Source of the DNA: Scytalidium lignicola
Lineage: Eukaryota; Ascomycota; Leotiomycetes
DNA: 64,000 nt
NCBI GenBank assembly: GCA_002812745.2
Contig: NCSJ02000245.1
Location: forward strand, 1-64,000
Reading direction: 5' to 3'
In this document: piece by piece, positions 24,401 through 37,520 of the stretch
How the letters are laid out: each line of letters opens with the position of its first letter
Numbering within the stretch: the first letter of the stretch is position 1
The notes under the pieces: model-generated
The model's input: the letters and a program-made list of their open reading frames with translations, nothing else
Databases searched by the model: none
What the model was told of the DNA's origin: nothing
Made by a program: the position numbers and the translations under genes

Positions 24401-27400
24401 AGGTAATCATAATCCATTCCATGGGTACGAGGGGCGGAAGTGTGCTCGATGCCATCCCCTGGGCCACACAACCAATAGGTACCGATGGCTATTTCCCCGC
24501 TCTGGTTACTTTGGTCCACGATGATTGGCGATGTAGCTGCGAACGTTCAGCAATAGCTGCAGGTTAACAGCTACCTGCTTCGACGCCACCACTTTGGCAA
24601 TGTCTTCTCACTGGACCATCAACATCAAGTGTGCAGTCCTCCCCATCCTTCGCATAGATTACGATTACTCTTGTATCACTTAGTACTATTCTGCACCCGT
24701 GTGCACATCATGATGGTCAATCCATTTGATGCGTGTAAGTTAGCGGCGGGAAGGCTGTTGACTCAGCAATTAGCAAACATACCTAACTTACTGTATTGCA
24801 AAGTTGAGCTACGGCTGAATTTGTAACCCAGGTGAGGTTCCGTTGAGACTCTATTGAATCTTGTGTGATGCAGAATTAGGCCAGGCTTATCACAGTATCA
24901 TGATATCTCTCTAGGATGTCTTCCTTCTCTTCTCTCGGTTTGCTAACTCCAATCCTACGAACAAAAAAANGAAAACCCGCAAATTGACACTGAACTAACT
25001 GCCAGTACTACAGTATTACTGCCAGATCACTCCAGCATCGGCAACACACATAAATCAAATCTTACGATTGTTTTCATCAGTTCACTCGTTCTGCGGTGTT
25101 TTTCGGGTTGAGAAAAGCTCAGGTAGTGTAAGATTGTAAAGTACCTTGCACGTTAACTTATCAGCATCAGCCACCAACACAGGCAGGTGTGACACCTCAA
25201 ATGGTGAGATTCTTCACTTCGCATGATCAGAAATACCAGCTACACCACCAAAGCTAAGGCAACGGCTCTAACCCATCTGTGACTGGAGTTACGTACTATC
25301 TATCCATCACACAGACTCAAGAATAATCCACTCAATGTTGCGGGGATTCCGTCACGGGACTAGCAGGTGACTCAGCGTTAGCTTCTAGTAACGTGACTAA
25401 TCGTCACAGGGTGCCTAGCCAAGACGGCGCAGTGTTCACTCAGCGAACATCTGTTCACCGTGGAGACCTCAAGTGCGTCAAAATGTAGTGGCTAGAATCG
25501 CTGCATCCGCCCTGCTACTCAATAACCGCGCGCATCGTGAGACTGCCAACAGGCCACTGGAAGAACGGTAAGAGTCCAAGTCCCCAACGGGAGGTTGCCA
25601 GCAAAACAACTCCTGCGTCAAAGAGATTATCCGCGAAGCAAGTATCTGACTCATTTCCTGTAGAGCGAAACGCCCGTTCCTGTCCGACCATCCCGAAAAC
25701 GCCCCGGGACAAACCTTTTTCAACTTTGTCCAAAAGCGGCTGGGCACAGATCTGGCCATTCCTATCGCCCGATGGGGAGCTAAAGAGGCAAAATTCTGGA
25801 AAGATTGGAGCGGGAAGGCCTGGTCTGTGCGGGATTGGTAAATTAGGCGAGATCATGCAAATTTGTCCCTTTCTTGGCCCCATCGGGAAAAGGGGTGGCC
25901 GGCTGTGCATGAGTCATACACCAATCAACAACCCCGTATTGAAGATCCTCAGCCACATGCTTGCGTCTGAATTTGCCCTGGGGTGGATTACGGTTGCCGG
26001 ATTTTTCCTGATGGCGGTGATGGGGGGAAAAGACTTCCAACAGGTGATACACGAAATGTGTCGATATGTTTGAGATAGACATCGGCAGCACCGACCTTGA
26101 TGGTTGCATCAGCGAAAACTTCGACATCGCAAATGATCTTGAATTAATCCGATTTCGGCAGGGACTTCGACTTTGCGGTGAGTAGGGAGTACACATTTTC
26201 TTTTGAGTTTTAAATTGATTAGGCGAGGGAGCTGTTGTTCGTGGCCGGCTCCCACGTTTCCTAATCCACCATTTCCCTTTTCACTCAAAGAGGTAATATC
26301 GGCGATAGAAGCATCACCGAGCTTACCAGATATCCCATTATGATTTCTTACTCAATCACTATTAGGGGCTAGTTGGTGTGCCAACAGAGGCGGCAATCAT
26401 TCATGCCCACAGTTATGATGCGACATGTTGGCACCCTTACTGCTGGGCCGAGTAGGCAGCAGCGACATTCAAACCTCTCCTCTTTTCCGGATACCAAGAA
26501 TGGGCTGGGCCTATGGCTTCGTTCAGTTGAACGGAACGCCACAGAAGCTATGCGATGATCGGAGTAATCATCTTTCATTTTACGAGATGAAAGGAAAGGC
26601 GGGGAGGTTCAGGTGTGTGTTATGTCGCGATCAGGCTGAGGAGTATTGAAGGTTGTCACTTTAGGGTTAATTCTGCCTCGTTGTCCATCCTCCTTTCCTT
26701 TTACGTGCAAAGACGCGAGGAGCTACGATAAAGAATGGGTGTGAGACACATATCATTCATAGCTGATAGCTGAGTATTTTGAGTTTTGATGTGAAATTTG
26801 CAAACGCAAACTTTGTCCTTTACTCGTCAACTTTACAAGGTCTTCGGGCGAAAGGCTCTGGACAGACTTCAGCCTTTTGGGGCAGGAATCCTGTATTTCG
26901 TTTATAATGAGGGGCCAGCCTGCTCCTCGAGGCTGGGAAGGCAACAAGGCTTAATTTTCTTTCTCGGGCAATTTTTTGCCATGTCATCAGTTTCATTTTC
27001 CGACTTTTAGTTTTCTGGAATTCTTATTCGGAGGATTTACTATGCGTGTCTTACTGTCAGACTGTCAAGTCGCGTCACTCCGTTGCGTTCTCTCTACCAC
27101 AGACAGTTACGCGCTGCGAGTTGATGTGGAGTTCTGGTATTTGTGGATAAGGGTCCATCACGTGTCAAAGCATTGGCGTGTGAGTCACTATTTTCAATAT
27201 TGCAGCAGCGAAGAGCGCTGATATGGTCTAGGATTCTCTAACATAGGCTGGGTTGATTGTAGCCTATTATATTTCATACATGGCTCAGTTACTTATGAGC
27301 TGAATCATCTTAGTGTAAGATGTGTGGTTGCTAGTGGCAACAACGTCTCTGCTGTTCTTTCCATAGGATTTTATTTTATTTTTTACGATGTTGGTCTAAT

Positions 27401-28529
27401 GGGGGTAGTAAAGGAGAGGTTCATGTGGTTGCCTGTGGTTAATTTCACTGTTGGTTGTCACCGTCCAGAAGATCGCCTTCAGACGGAATTTTTTTTTCCG
27501 CTATGCATACCATAGCTGGTTATTACTCGTGAAGCCAGCCTCTTCCTGCAATCATTCGGTCCCTAAAAGGTCATTCACAGCGTTTCCCTCCACTGATCAG
27601 AGGGGCATCATTTCCCGAAACTCCATTGCTGCAAAAATTAGTCCCGTGATCGCGTTGGGTACCAGTGATGGTTTTCATGAACACATTTGTTATCACACAA
27701 CCTCCCTCTCCTCCTCCTGCCCCAACCAACCAACCAATCTCTCAAAAGCCCAAACTTCCATTCACCGCCCGCGAAAAATCGGACCGTTCTGGGCATCGAT
27801 ATTCGAAGATTTCGGTAGCCGGTGATCAGATGCGCATTTTAAATTTGAAAGAGGTCCCACGGTCCCACCCCCCACGTGGCTCCAATCTTCTCCCGTTACC
27901 CAACTTTTTTTTNCGACCACCGTTTTTTTATGGTAACATCATCAAAGTAATTGGTTACGCGGTGTGAAAAGAGTTCCTTTTGAGTAATTGAACGTTTCAA
28001 CTAGATCCTATTTGTGTGTATGTATGTTCCTTCTACAGCTATGAGCAAAATTGGTGTCTGGTTCTCCAAACACTTAAAGAAAGATTAATTTAAATCCACG
28101 GGCCAGCTAAAGCAGTACAGATTAAGTTTTGTCCGCAATAAGACATTTTATGGTACTTCAATATACAAATCATTTAAAAATGACGATATAGCTGCTCAGG
28201 ATATGGAATTATTGGACATAAGAGAAACAAGTGCCCTAATTTAGCTAGTCGTTATATATATTGAAGTATTTGTTGTTTGTAGTTGAATTTTTGGTATTGA
28301 GTCTCACATAGGTTCGGTAAACCAGGAATTCCGTTAACTTAAGCAGACTGATTAGCGAAAACGGATTATTAAACTTTATTCGTGAATGGTACCCGTAGTT
28401 GCTCTTATGCAGACGTATCTCCCTTAATTTGGGGGATGTGGCGTTAAGATGTCCTAGCAAACCCACCAGAACCATCATATTCCCCATCAAAACTATCTAA
28501 CACGCATATTGATCAAAATCCGAAGCAGG
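21410..28529. other. Gene-free region of about 7.1 kb
   Basis: No ORF here has a recognisable domain, signal peptide or convincing splice structure. The largest frames (25537-26073 plus, 22468-22989 plus, 25515-25910 minus) overlap each other and have random-looking composition. Base composition is ordinary rather than RIP-like, so this is not a decayed repeat. It may hold long upstream regulatory DNA or non-coding transcripts for the cyclin gene. I saw no tRNA-like structure. Confidence 0.55.
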
Positions 28530-30794
28530 ATGTCCTGTAAAATACCTTTTCTCTGTTGCGGGACAGTATTCGCTTGCTTCGCCTACTCCCCCATGAAGAC
28601 GAAAATGCACCCATTCAATGTCAGCTCTTCAACTACTCCTTACAAGAATCGGGTCGGCGAACGCATCCGTATGACGCTTTATCTTATGTATGGGGTGGTT
28701 CAGACAAGCCTCAGTTTATTTTCATAGGCAAACACGTCCTGTCTGTGACAGCAAAACTTTATGAGGCGCTGTCATGCCTTCGATATCGCTTTATCGAACG
28801 AATCATATGGATAGATGCTGTTTGTATCAACCAAGATAACAAACAAGAAAAAGAACAACAGATTCAACTTATGGCGAAGATCTATGGCCAAGCAAACCGT
28901 GTGGTTGTTTGGCTTGGAAAGGCCACAAACGATAGCGATCTAGCGCTCGAAGAGATACGCCTTGCTGCAAGCAAGATGTCTACACATTCTTCAAATAAAG
29001 CAATCCAACAAGCAGTCCTCGCGCTATTTCAACGACCGTGGTTTCGGCGCATCTGGGTAAGGGAACAGATACTTCACAGCATTTGCAAAAACAACTCAAA
29101 GTCTTATCTAGGTACTTCAAGAAGTTGCCTCAGCTCGATATGTCGTAATTATGTGCGGCCTCACGGAGATTGATGGATATGTCTTCTGTTTAGGTGTGAA
29201 TTTGCTGGAAGGTTTTTACAAAACTCACACAGACTTGCAGAATTTGATCCATTCAGTGACCTACTTGATAAATGGAGCCATCTTCAGGCCTAACTATGGA
29301 ATGAGTATGCCCAGTGTGATTTCTCAGAATATATGCTCACTAGGTGAGCTGATAGATATGTACCATACCCATGAGGCTACTAAGCGCCACGATAAGGTGT
29401 ATGCCTTACTAGGGATGAGCTCTGATGACCTCAGCGAAACTAGCTTGTTGCCTAACTATGGAGTGCCATGGGAGGAACTTTTGCAGAGACTAGTCAAGTT
29501 TCTTCTCTGTAACGAGATATTAGTGGAGACTTGGGACGATAAAGAAATTGCAGTTATCCAAAGCAAAGGCTGTATTCTTGGAAAGGTCTCCTTGGTGCAA
29601 AACGATATTTCTTTGGATAATAGACAGAACGTGGGTATCATTTTCAAGAGAGGGCTACCGCAAAATGCGGGAACATGGAGCCTCCAGAACTCGGCAAAGT
29701 ATATTCGAAAAGGAGACCTTATCTGCCTTCTTCAAGGAGCTTCAAAACCTACAATCATCAGACCATACAAGGATTACTTTTCTATTATTATGATTGCACC
29801 TACTTCTCCAGAGCACATACAGATGAGTGGAGATGTCAAGTGGCCAAAAGTTTTACAATTGGTGAAAGATTTTAACCGTGATTTTTTACTTGTTTGGGAC
29901 TGGGAAAATTCCCTAGAGAAGTTGCAAGATTCAGAAGAATACGAAACTTTAGTGCAAAGAAACAATTGGATATCACAACATTCAAAGACAGAGTCAAACA
30001 TTGATTTAAACAAAGCAACAAGAACATGGAATGTTGCACTAATATTAGGAGATTTGGTAAATTATGGGAAAGTGGAAAACTATAAAGAGACGGAAGAGTA
30101 TAAAAATGCAATGGAGAGGCTTCAGGAGGCAATTGAAGGCTATAAAATGGCGTTTGGAATAAAGCAGTCGCATTCACCGACGTATCAGAATATTCTGACA
30201 CCGCTTTCGTGGGCTGCATGGAACGGGTGTTCTGATGTAATAAACTTATTACTTGAGAAAAATAATGTTGATCCGGATCTGAAGGATAGTCAATATGATC
30301 GGACGCCACTGTCGTGGGCAGCTGAAAGTGGATACGAGGTTATAGTTAAGCTTTTACTTGAGACAGATAAGGTTGACGTTAGTTCGAAGGACAAGTATGG
30401 TCAGACGCCGTTGTTATGGGCAGCCAAAAAAGGACACGAGGCTATAGTGAAGCTTTTGCTTAAGACAGGCAAGGTTGACGTTGACTTGAAGAACAAGTTT
30501 GATCGAACGCCGTTATCATGGGCAGCTGAGGGAGGGCATGAGGCTGTAGTTAAGTTATTGCTTGAGACAGGCAAAGTTAACGTTGACTTAAAGGACAAGT
30601 ATAGTCAGACGCCACTTTCGTGGGCAGCTGGAAAAGGGCATGAGAATGTAGTTAAGCTATTGCTCGAGACAGGCAAGGTTGACATTGAGTCGAAAGACGT
30701 AGATAGTTGGACGCCGCTGACATGGGCAACACAGGGAGGGCATGAGGCTGTAGTTAAGCTGTTGCGCGAGAAAGGTTATCAAGAAACACAATAA
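28530..30794 (+). CDS. HET-domain protein with ankyrin repeats
   Basis: Heterokaryon-incompatibility type protein; such proteins act in nonself recognition and can trigger cell death in fungi. The HET domain includes YDALSYVWGG, IWIDAVCINQ and VVVWLG. Splicing 29057-29111 (55 bp, GTAAGG...CTAG) restores RRIWVLQEVA. A ~270-residue middle region with no recognised fold follows, then six or seven C-terminal ankyrin repeats ending at the stop. The HET reading frame has no ATG at its 5' end: it is preceded by TAA (28538-28540). The ATG at 28530 is one frame off and would join it if the T run at 28547-28550 had one more T. This is either an assembly error or a true frameshift. The ankyrin repeats are encoded by an exact 102-bp array. 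Confidence 0.82.
30303..30780 (+). repeat. Coding 102-bp tandem repeat (ankyrin units)
   Basis: Units begin at 30303, 30405, 30507, 30609 and 30711, each exactly 102 bases (34 codons) after the last, all starting ACGCC and encoding TPL.WAA...G.E..VKLLL-type ankyrin repeats. The last unit is partial. DNA identity between units is high, including silent sites, which points to recent unit duplication or gene conversion. Confidence 0.85.
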
Positions 30795-32526
30795 ACCATA
30801 ATTATAAGATTTTCAATAATATCATATATTTGTATACCGTAATTACTCTAGTAGAGAGGGCTCTAAGGGGGACTTGTTTTTATATATGATAAAATGTTGG
30901 CACTTAGCATAACTATCCTAGAATGCCAGAGATAGTGCTTATATAATTGACGGAGCTCACGGTCGGATGTATGATGAGATTTTCTGGGTTCAGCCCTTCA
31001 TTCTGTATACCAATAAGACTAACAAACCGATAGAGTCTCATTGCCATGCAATTTATATATGTGGGAGCCTAACTTTTACATGCAAAGTGCGTACCCCGAC
31101 CCAATTAGTAGCTATACGATCTCGGCAAGGAGTTCGGGGAGAAAGACTGAAATGTGTTACTCTATAGTTAGCTTTAACAGATTTATTGTCACATACGACC
31201 ATAGACTGAGGAATACTGGGCATCCCGTCCGCTCTGCCATACATAAGCCTCAGATCGGGAGATCAGTAGTTGGGTCGGTGACGACCAGCGAATACCTTCT
31301 GTTGTATGTTTTTTTTGGCTTTCTTCTTTCATTTTGGCCCTGTTTTTTTGGTTGTTTGTTGGTGGGCAACGGATTGGAGGCAAAATATGTTGAAGGAAAT
31401 ACGTCACAGACTGACCCCTCCAATGACTTTATAACTTTTATCAACTCCCCCTCTCGAGAATGACTCTGGTAAAACTGATACTTAATAGCAAGGTAGAAAG
31501 CTTGAATGCCTCCTGAGCGTCATCTTCCGTCCTCCGCTCAAGGAAATTTGCTAAAGAAGCCAATGATCATCTAGACCTTGTCGCAAGAGAAATATCAAGC
31601 GCAAGGCATGCTCTAGTTACACATTACAATTAATATACTCACAAGTAAATAATCCTACCGAACCTTAAGCTAACCCCAACTAACCATCAACCATCAACCA
31701 TTAACCATTAACCACTGTAATAGTACTTAATATGCTATGAAAAGAATATTTGGTTGTGCTTAAACAAAGTTGGAAGTATAACGCCGGTATTGACAATTTC
31801 AAGTGGATTTAGATCCGCCCTTTACCAATAGCTTAGTATAGTTTCAAGTAAAATAGGAACTCCTGTGATTTTTATATATGTATGTTTAAAATACCAGCTA
31901 TTATTTGAAAACTTACAATTGCTATAATATGAACAGATACAATGGTCAAATTAGAAAATAAAGGGAAGACTACGTCATCACAGTCGCGTCGAAAGTGAAA
32001 TCCCTCCCAACTTCCCCACAAATAGGTCCATAACATATACATCATTTCTTACATTTAACTTATTCCTCATAAATTTATTAATTTAACTTCAGATTTTCAA
32101 GTCTAACAACTTGAAAATAGTTTGAACGCTTTTTACTTCTCAGTTAATTCCACTGATATAAGCGGTGCGGTGCGGAGGGCTACGTGTAGTGCGGGGAAGT
32201 TGTGTCTGCGCCACAACCGTTTTTTTNAACGCCTAATCTCTTTACTGAGAGCGGATTTAAGCTATTAATATTTTGTAATTAATAAGTTCTTATTTAGGGG
32301 ATTCATCCAAATACGGTTATTCCCGACGCAGTTCTGCTGATAAAGCCGAGATTAGAGTATAAAGAATGTACCCGAGAAAAAAATATGTTTATAGACGTTT
32401 CAGAAGCCCACTCTCGGAAGCGGTGACCCTTCTTCCTTCACCTAATCTCTCTATTTCTTTGTTGTAAAGTCGTTTGATTTGTTCTCTCGATTTAATTGCA
32501 GACCCCCATTTTAAACTGGTCGTAAG
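30795..32526. other. AT-rich intergenic region
   Basis: About 1.7 kb downstream of the HET gene and upstream of the MFS gene. A short CCATCAACCATTAACC-type direct repeat lies near 31680-31715. No credible gene is visible. Confidence 0.55.
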
Positions 32527-34408
32527 ATGAGTGAGCAGTTGAACCAGCGAGGGGAAGCGTCAGCAACCGAGGAAATAGTAAATGATGGAACCCATCGATT
32601 TCAAGGTTTATCTGATGAGGAGAAGCAGGAAGAAGGTTCATCCAGTACTAGTGATGAATTCTTGGTTGGATGGGATGATAATGATCCATTGAATCCCAGA
32701 AGTTTTAAGGTAGCTTATAAGTGGATGATTGTGACTACTATATCGATGGGCTCGCTGCTCGTGTGAGTCCTGAAAATACAACCACTCCATCGGGTTCAGT
32801 TCTAAATTTCCCCCTCTAGAACCTGCACCTCATCTATCTATACTGCATCTTATGACCAGATAGAAGCGAAATTTGAGTGTTCTCATGAGGTAGCCATACT
32901 TGGGCTCTCTCTTTTCGTGCTAGGGCTGGCTATAGGACCCATGTTTCTAAGTCCATTGTCCGAAGTATATAAAATACATACCTCCCTGACTACTAGTCAA
33001 AGTCAAAACAGCTGACAGCTAGATTTAGTTCTACGGCCGTCGGCCAATTTACTTAACCTCAATGTTCTTTTTCTTAATGTTCGGCATACCTTGTGCCACG
33101 GCGCACAACATCCAAACCATGCTAGTAGGCCGGTTCCTGGTTGGTCTCTCTGGAAGTGCCTTTCTCAGCGTTGCAGCTGGCACCGTTTCGGATTTCTTCG
33201 TAGGACATGCAATCCAAGCACCGATGATGTTATCCACGGTTTCTATCTTTCTCGGTCCCGTTATAGGCCCTGTAGTGGGTGGGTTTATCAATCAGTTTAC
33301 GTCCTGGAGATGGACATTCTACCTGCTCCTCATCTGGACAGGAGTCATTTTTGTCTGTCTCATCTTTGTCCCGGAAACTTACCACCCAATCCTGCTCGCC
33401 CACAAGGCTGCAGCGCTCCGGAAAAGCACTAACAATCCGGCATACCGCTCTGCTTCTGAAATAGCATTGGCCTCCAAATCTCTTCCCAGGAGTTTGTTAA
33501 TCTCCCTTTACCGACCTTTCCAGCTCCTGTTCCTAGAGCCCATGTGTTTTTGCCTCTGCCTATACTCTTCGCTCCTGCTTGGCATCCTGTACCTCTTCTT
33601 CGGGGCCTTCCCCTTGGTTTTCGACAACAATCATGGCTTTAATCGTTGGCAGACAGGCCTAACCTTCCTAGGAATAATGGTTGGTACAGTGGTGGGAGTT
33701 TTGTCCAATCCTCTCTGGGCAAAGAATTATCAACGCCTTGTTGCCAGGGCTAAAGCAGCACATGGGGAGGAAAATAAACAGAGCAAACCTGACCCAGAGC
33801 TGCGTCTCCCTCCAGCTATTTTCGGAAGTATATTGGTTCCTATTGGAATCTTCTGGTTTGGCTGGACTACGTATAGTTCTGTACACTGGATTGTGCCTAT
33901 TATCGGTAGTATATTGTTTGGTGCAGGGTAAGCTGCTCACAAAAGATACCTTTCTATAAAAATAATGGGTGGGTGTATATTCATTTACTGACATATATAT
34001 AGCAATATACTATGCTTCTCGGGAATCTGGACCTTCCTCGTTGACGCATATCCTATCTATGCAGCGAGTGCAATGGCAGCAAACACGTGTACTCGTTGCA
34101 TATTTGCTGCTGCGTTCCCCCTCTTTGGTGATCAAAGTGAGTCCTCTCAGAATATTAATTATTCCATAAAGTACACTATGTATCTAATTTTACTCTCCCG
34201 TGTTATAGTGTATAAGAAGCTAGGTTATCAATGGGCTTCGTCACTTCTCGCCTTTCTAGCATTAGGCATGACACCATTCATGTAAGTCAAGTTCTATTTT
34301 CTTTTCTTTGTACATGTAAAAGGAAACTTCTTCTAACTAATATGAAGTTACCTGTTCTATAAATATGGCAAAGTTTTGAGATTAAAGAGCAAATTTTCAT
34401 GGGCTTGA
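32527..34408 (+). CDS. MFS transporter, DHA1 drug:H+ antiporter type
   Basis: Twelve-helix plasma-membrane exporter of the DHA1 family (relatives export drugs or polyamines). Six exons rebuilt from splice signals and protein continuity: 32527-32762, 32820-32964, 33029-33927, 34003-34136, 34209-34281 and 34348-34408 (introns 57-75 bp), giving 515 residues. The acidic N-terminus ends in a DPLNPRSF motif. The loop 2-3 motif FYGRRPIYL is rebuilt across intron 2. The antiporter motif C (GPVIGPVVGGF) is in helix 5, and the C-terminus carries the family LFYKYG motif. All frames join without error, so the gene looks intact. The substrate cannot be told from sequence. It is the nearest neighbour of the copper-related genes, but no direct link is shown. 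Confidence 0.9.
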
Positions 34409-34854
34409 ATATGCCTCACATTAATTATAGACTCAGTATTTTTGTACATAATTCATCATGGTTAAGCTCTTGCAGCTCTGCCTTCATCATATACTTATGA
34501 GATACCCATATATTCACCATATTACGCAACATTTGAAAGTGGTTGGCACAAAAACTCTTAAGATAATAGCCTCTATGTAGATGTCACAAGATCTAGAAGC
34601 ATAAACGGCTTTTTTCATTATAGGCATCAATTAATATCCTAGTCCTTCGTCACAGTTAATATGGGCCCAACAAAGTTATGATTCACTTCATCTCTACTGA
34701 AGTACATTTCAACAAACAATCACTTTTCTCTTAGAAATGAATTTCATTACATTCCATACCGCTGATGCGGTCCTGTCCCAATTAACTCCAGCTACCCATT
34801 TGAAAACAGAAGAAGAAACAAGCGCTATTCCATTTCATTGCACACCAGCAGCCT
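34409..34854. other. Convergent intergenic region
   Basis: About 0.45 kb between the 3' ends of the MFS gene (plus) and the BIM1-like gene (minus). No gene is visible. Confidence 0.6.
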
Positions 34855-35635
34855 TTAAAACAACAAAACAAAACTCATCAATCCAAAGACAACAACTGCA
34901 GTCATACCTCCGCTGATTCTCTCGACAGCTGCACCCGTCGTTGAAGTTGATGCTGGAGCAGAAGCGGTGCCACTTGCGGAGTTGGTGGGGCTAGTAGCTG
35001 AAGTTGAGCTATTAGCCAGTCCAGAGATGGTCGCATCAACTGTGATTACACCAGTGCCGTTGGTGCAGACCCCGGATGCGGGAGCTGGGGCAGAGGAGCT
35101 AAAGGTAATATCTGCGCACTATAGAGGGTTGATGTTAGAAAATAACGGTTTATAAGTCAAAGGAAAGAAGAAGAAGAAAACTATATAAGGTTAAGGCAGG
35201 TGGGAAAAGTGAAATACTCACGTTATAAAGACCACCATTTGGATCACCATTTGTAACCACCTGAATGGTAGCATTCGTACCGTCGGTAATGTTTAATCCC
35301 AGGCCAGTCACGTCGAATTCCGTCATGCAAAAAGATCCCAATCCCTGCTCGCCAAAGGTTGGTCTTACAATGGTGTTGAAGGCGGAACCAACATTATTTC
35401 CGATTCCAATGAAGACCTCAATATTTGTCTGGATGTGGCCCATGGTAAGGGCAATAGAACCTCCGGTAAGTGGCCATACTGTGCGGTTGGAGGAAACTGT
35501 GTTTTGTCCACCGCAGGGGAAGTTGCCGAGAACTTCTTCGTCGAAGCCTCGTGCTGCTGGGTAGTCTAGTTTGAAGTGTGCCGCGGTGAAAGGAGCGAGG
35601 AGGGAGAGGAGGGCGAGATAGTTCTGGAACTTCAT
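34855..35635 (-). CDS. BIM1-like copper-binding GPI protein (X325, LPMO-like)
   Basis: Secreted copper-binding protein related to LPMOs; the Cryptococcus homologue BIM1 helps import copper through Ctr1. Exons 35635-35222 and 35118-34855 (103-bp intron), 225 residues. A signal peptide of 19 residues ends Thr-Ala-Ala, so the mature protein starts with His20, the copper-binding N-terminal His of the family. A second candidate ligand His is in TMGHIQTN near residue 67. Cysteines in NFPCGGQ, SFCMTE, YNCAD and GVCTN fit the conserved disulfides. A Ser/Thr-rich linker leads to a C-terminal hydrophobic tail, a GPI-anchor signal. It lies beside a Ctr transporter and a metalloreductase, supporting a role in copper acquisition. 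Confidence 0.88.
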
Positions 35636-36909
35636 ATTGGAGATGTTGATTTGGGGGTTAATTGGTAAGATATTTGAAGAAATGAGGTAGAAGAGAGATT
35701 GGGAGAGGCTTTTTCTATCTACACGGCTAGAAAAATGAGAGATTCAAGCAGGAAAAAATATAGAGAGGAAAACAGAAAGGAGAAACAAGCCTTAGCGGGG
35801 TTCCTGGAACTTTTTTATGAGATAGCGAGCAGAGAGAGCTCTTGGACCCCTAGGTGGCAACAAGTTACGTAGCTAGGGAGAAGGCCTTCATCCGGCCAAC
35901 CTATCCAACTGTTGCTAGTCCGGAGAAAGGAACCCCAGAAGCGTCAAAGCTTCAGCTCATGATGGTGAGCTTGATCAGCCTGACTACTACTTCGTACTCG
36001 AGCTCGGCCCGGAAGGTTCATGGATCAATAGTCTGCCAAGGGATGCCAAGAGACCCGTAGTGAGTGATAAGTCTTGGAGAGGACCCATCTTGAGCATGTT
36101 TCGAGCATGACATGCTCACGGGAGGAGATATGAACGGAACGAGAGACTTCTTCAAACAAAAGGAAATTGAGGTTATTTCAAACCTCTTTTGAAACTTGGA
36201 GGACCAAGACTTGATACACCAGAAATGAAGCAATACCAGAGAAAAACAGCGTTTTAAAGACATAAATCTTCTCACCTTCGCGTTATGACTTCCAATGCTG
36301 CCGAGTATCAAAGAGAAACGGCCGCAAACTCACTCGCCCCATAATAAAATAACTCTATTGACGATCCAGAATGCCCTCAAGGTTATTACTATTCTTCAAT
36401 GCCACGGGAAGTGCGGTGCCAAGCAACGACGGTCTGAGCTGTTGCGCGAGAATGAGCACGTTTCTAAACGTCCTTAGGCAATCACCCCGCATATACCCAC
36501 GACAACCTCAAGAATGGAGGAGTCCAAATGCTTTTGTGTGACTATTTTCATCGAACAATGGCCATGAGGTTGATTATTAATGGATACTGAAGATGAATAG
36601 TCACATTTCCTTGGACCCCAGTGCTAAATCTAAATCTAAATCTCAAGAAATAGAGTTTTTCTGATATCAAGTATAGATACAACACTTGGGAAAGTGACGA
36701 AGTACTGAAGATAACAGAGATTCAATTTGAAGCTCAATACATTATTAGAAACTGAAAACCTAGTGCAATCCAGAAAAACAGTCCCTTTTGAAACGCCCAT
36801 GCTCAAGACTGCCCTTACCCGCAAGGCTAGTAATGCAAGATACCAGAATAACAAAACCCAAAGCCAATTCATTTCACATAGCTCCTCATTACTTTCAATC
36901 ATCCATACT
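35636..36909. other. Intergenic region, BIM1-like promoter side
   Basis: About 1.3 kb containing the BIM1-like promoter and the Ctr gene 3' flank. Short ORFs have no recognisable features. Confidence 0.55.
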
Positions 36910-37520
36910 TCAATGCTGGAAGGTGGTTGCATATCTCCCCAGCACCAAGCTTCCCAAAAAAATACCTCCCAGTACAGACAAGAAGTACCCGACATTCAAA
37001 GTCATAACCACCAACATCCTATTCCCATCAATCAGTAGCTGTCCTTACCGATACTCCTACGAAAAGATAGACGAGGGACTTACAATAAATACCCCACCCC
37101 AGCAAGAACAGTATCAAACAGAGCCCTCAACGGATCTATCGAAAGTCTCCATGGCCGCACTCCCATCCCACGCTTCTTCACGACGATAACATCCTCCTCG
37201 ACACCGTTGCTTGTCAGCACCATCTTCTCGCTCGATGCATCGCTCTCGACCTGCTGCTTCAAGGTCGGCTTCCCTGCCACTACGACGTACCGCCGGTTGA
37301 ATTCCTTCTCGAACCAGCGCCTCTCTTGGATGGACTTAAGGGCGAGTAAGGCGCGGAAGATGAAGGCGAGGATGATGATAAAGATGCAGGTTCCGGCGTA
37401 GCTTCCGGTGTTAGTTGGCGCCCAGGATGTGGAGAAGAGAGGGGTGGTTGTGCTGGTGAAGAAGGTCATGGCCATGGAGGACATATTCATTACTCCGGAG
37501 GAGCTTGTTGACATATCCAT
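36910..37520 (-). CDS. Ctr-family copper transporter
   Basis: Trimeric Cu(I) importer. Exons 37520-37084 and 37018-36910 (65-bp intron), 181 residues. The N-terminus is Met-rich (MDM, MNMSSMAM), serving to capture Cu(I). TM1 follows near residues 38-62. The central loop holds basic and acidic segments. TM2 contains the MxxxM pore motif (MLVVM), and TM3 has the GxxxG packing motif (GGIFLGSL), both rebuilt correctly across the intron. No C-terminal Cys/His tail is present; the protein ends TTFQH. It is divergent from the ferric/cupric reductase at 38957 and near a BIM1-like gene, forming a reductive copper-uptake group. Confidence 0.92.

Noticed and set aside
25515..26073. ORFs of 131 and 178 codons on opposite strands
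   Set aside because: They overlap each other, lack recognisable features, and the region only shows a weak 10-bp inverted repeat (CCCGATGGGG).
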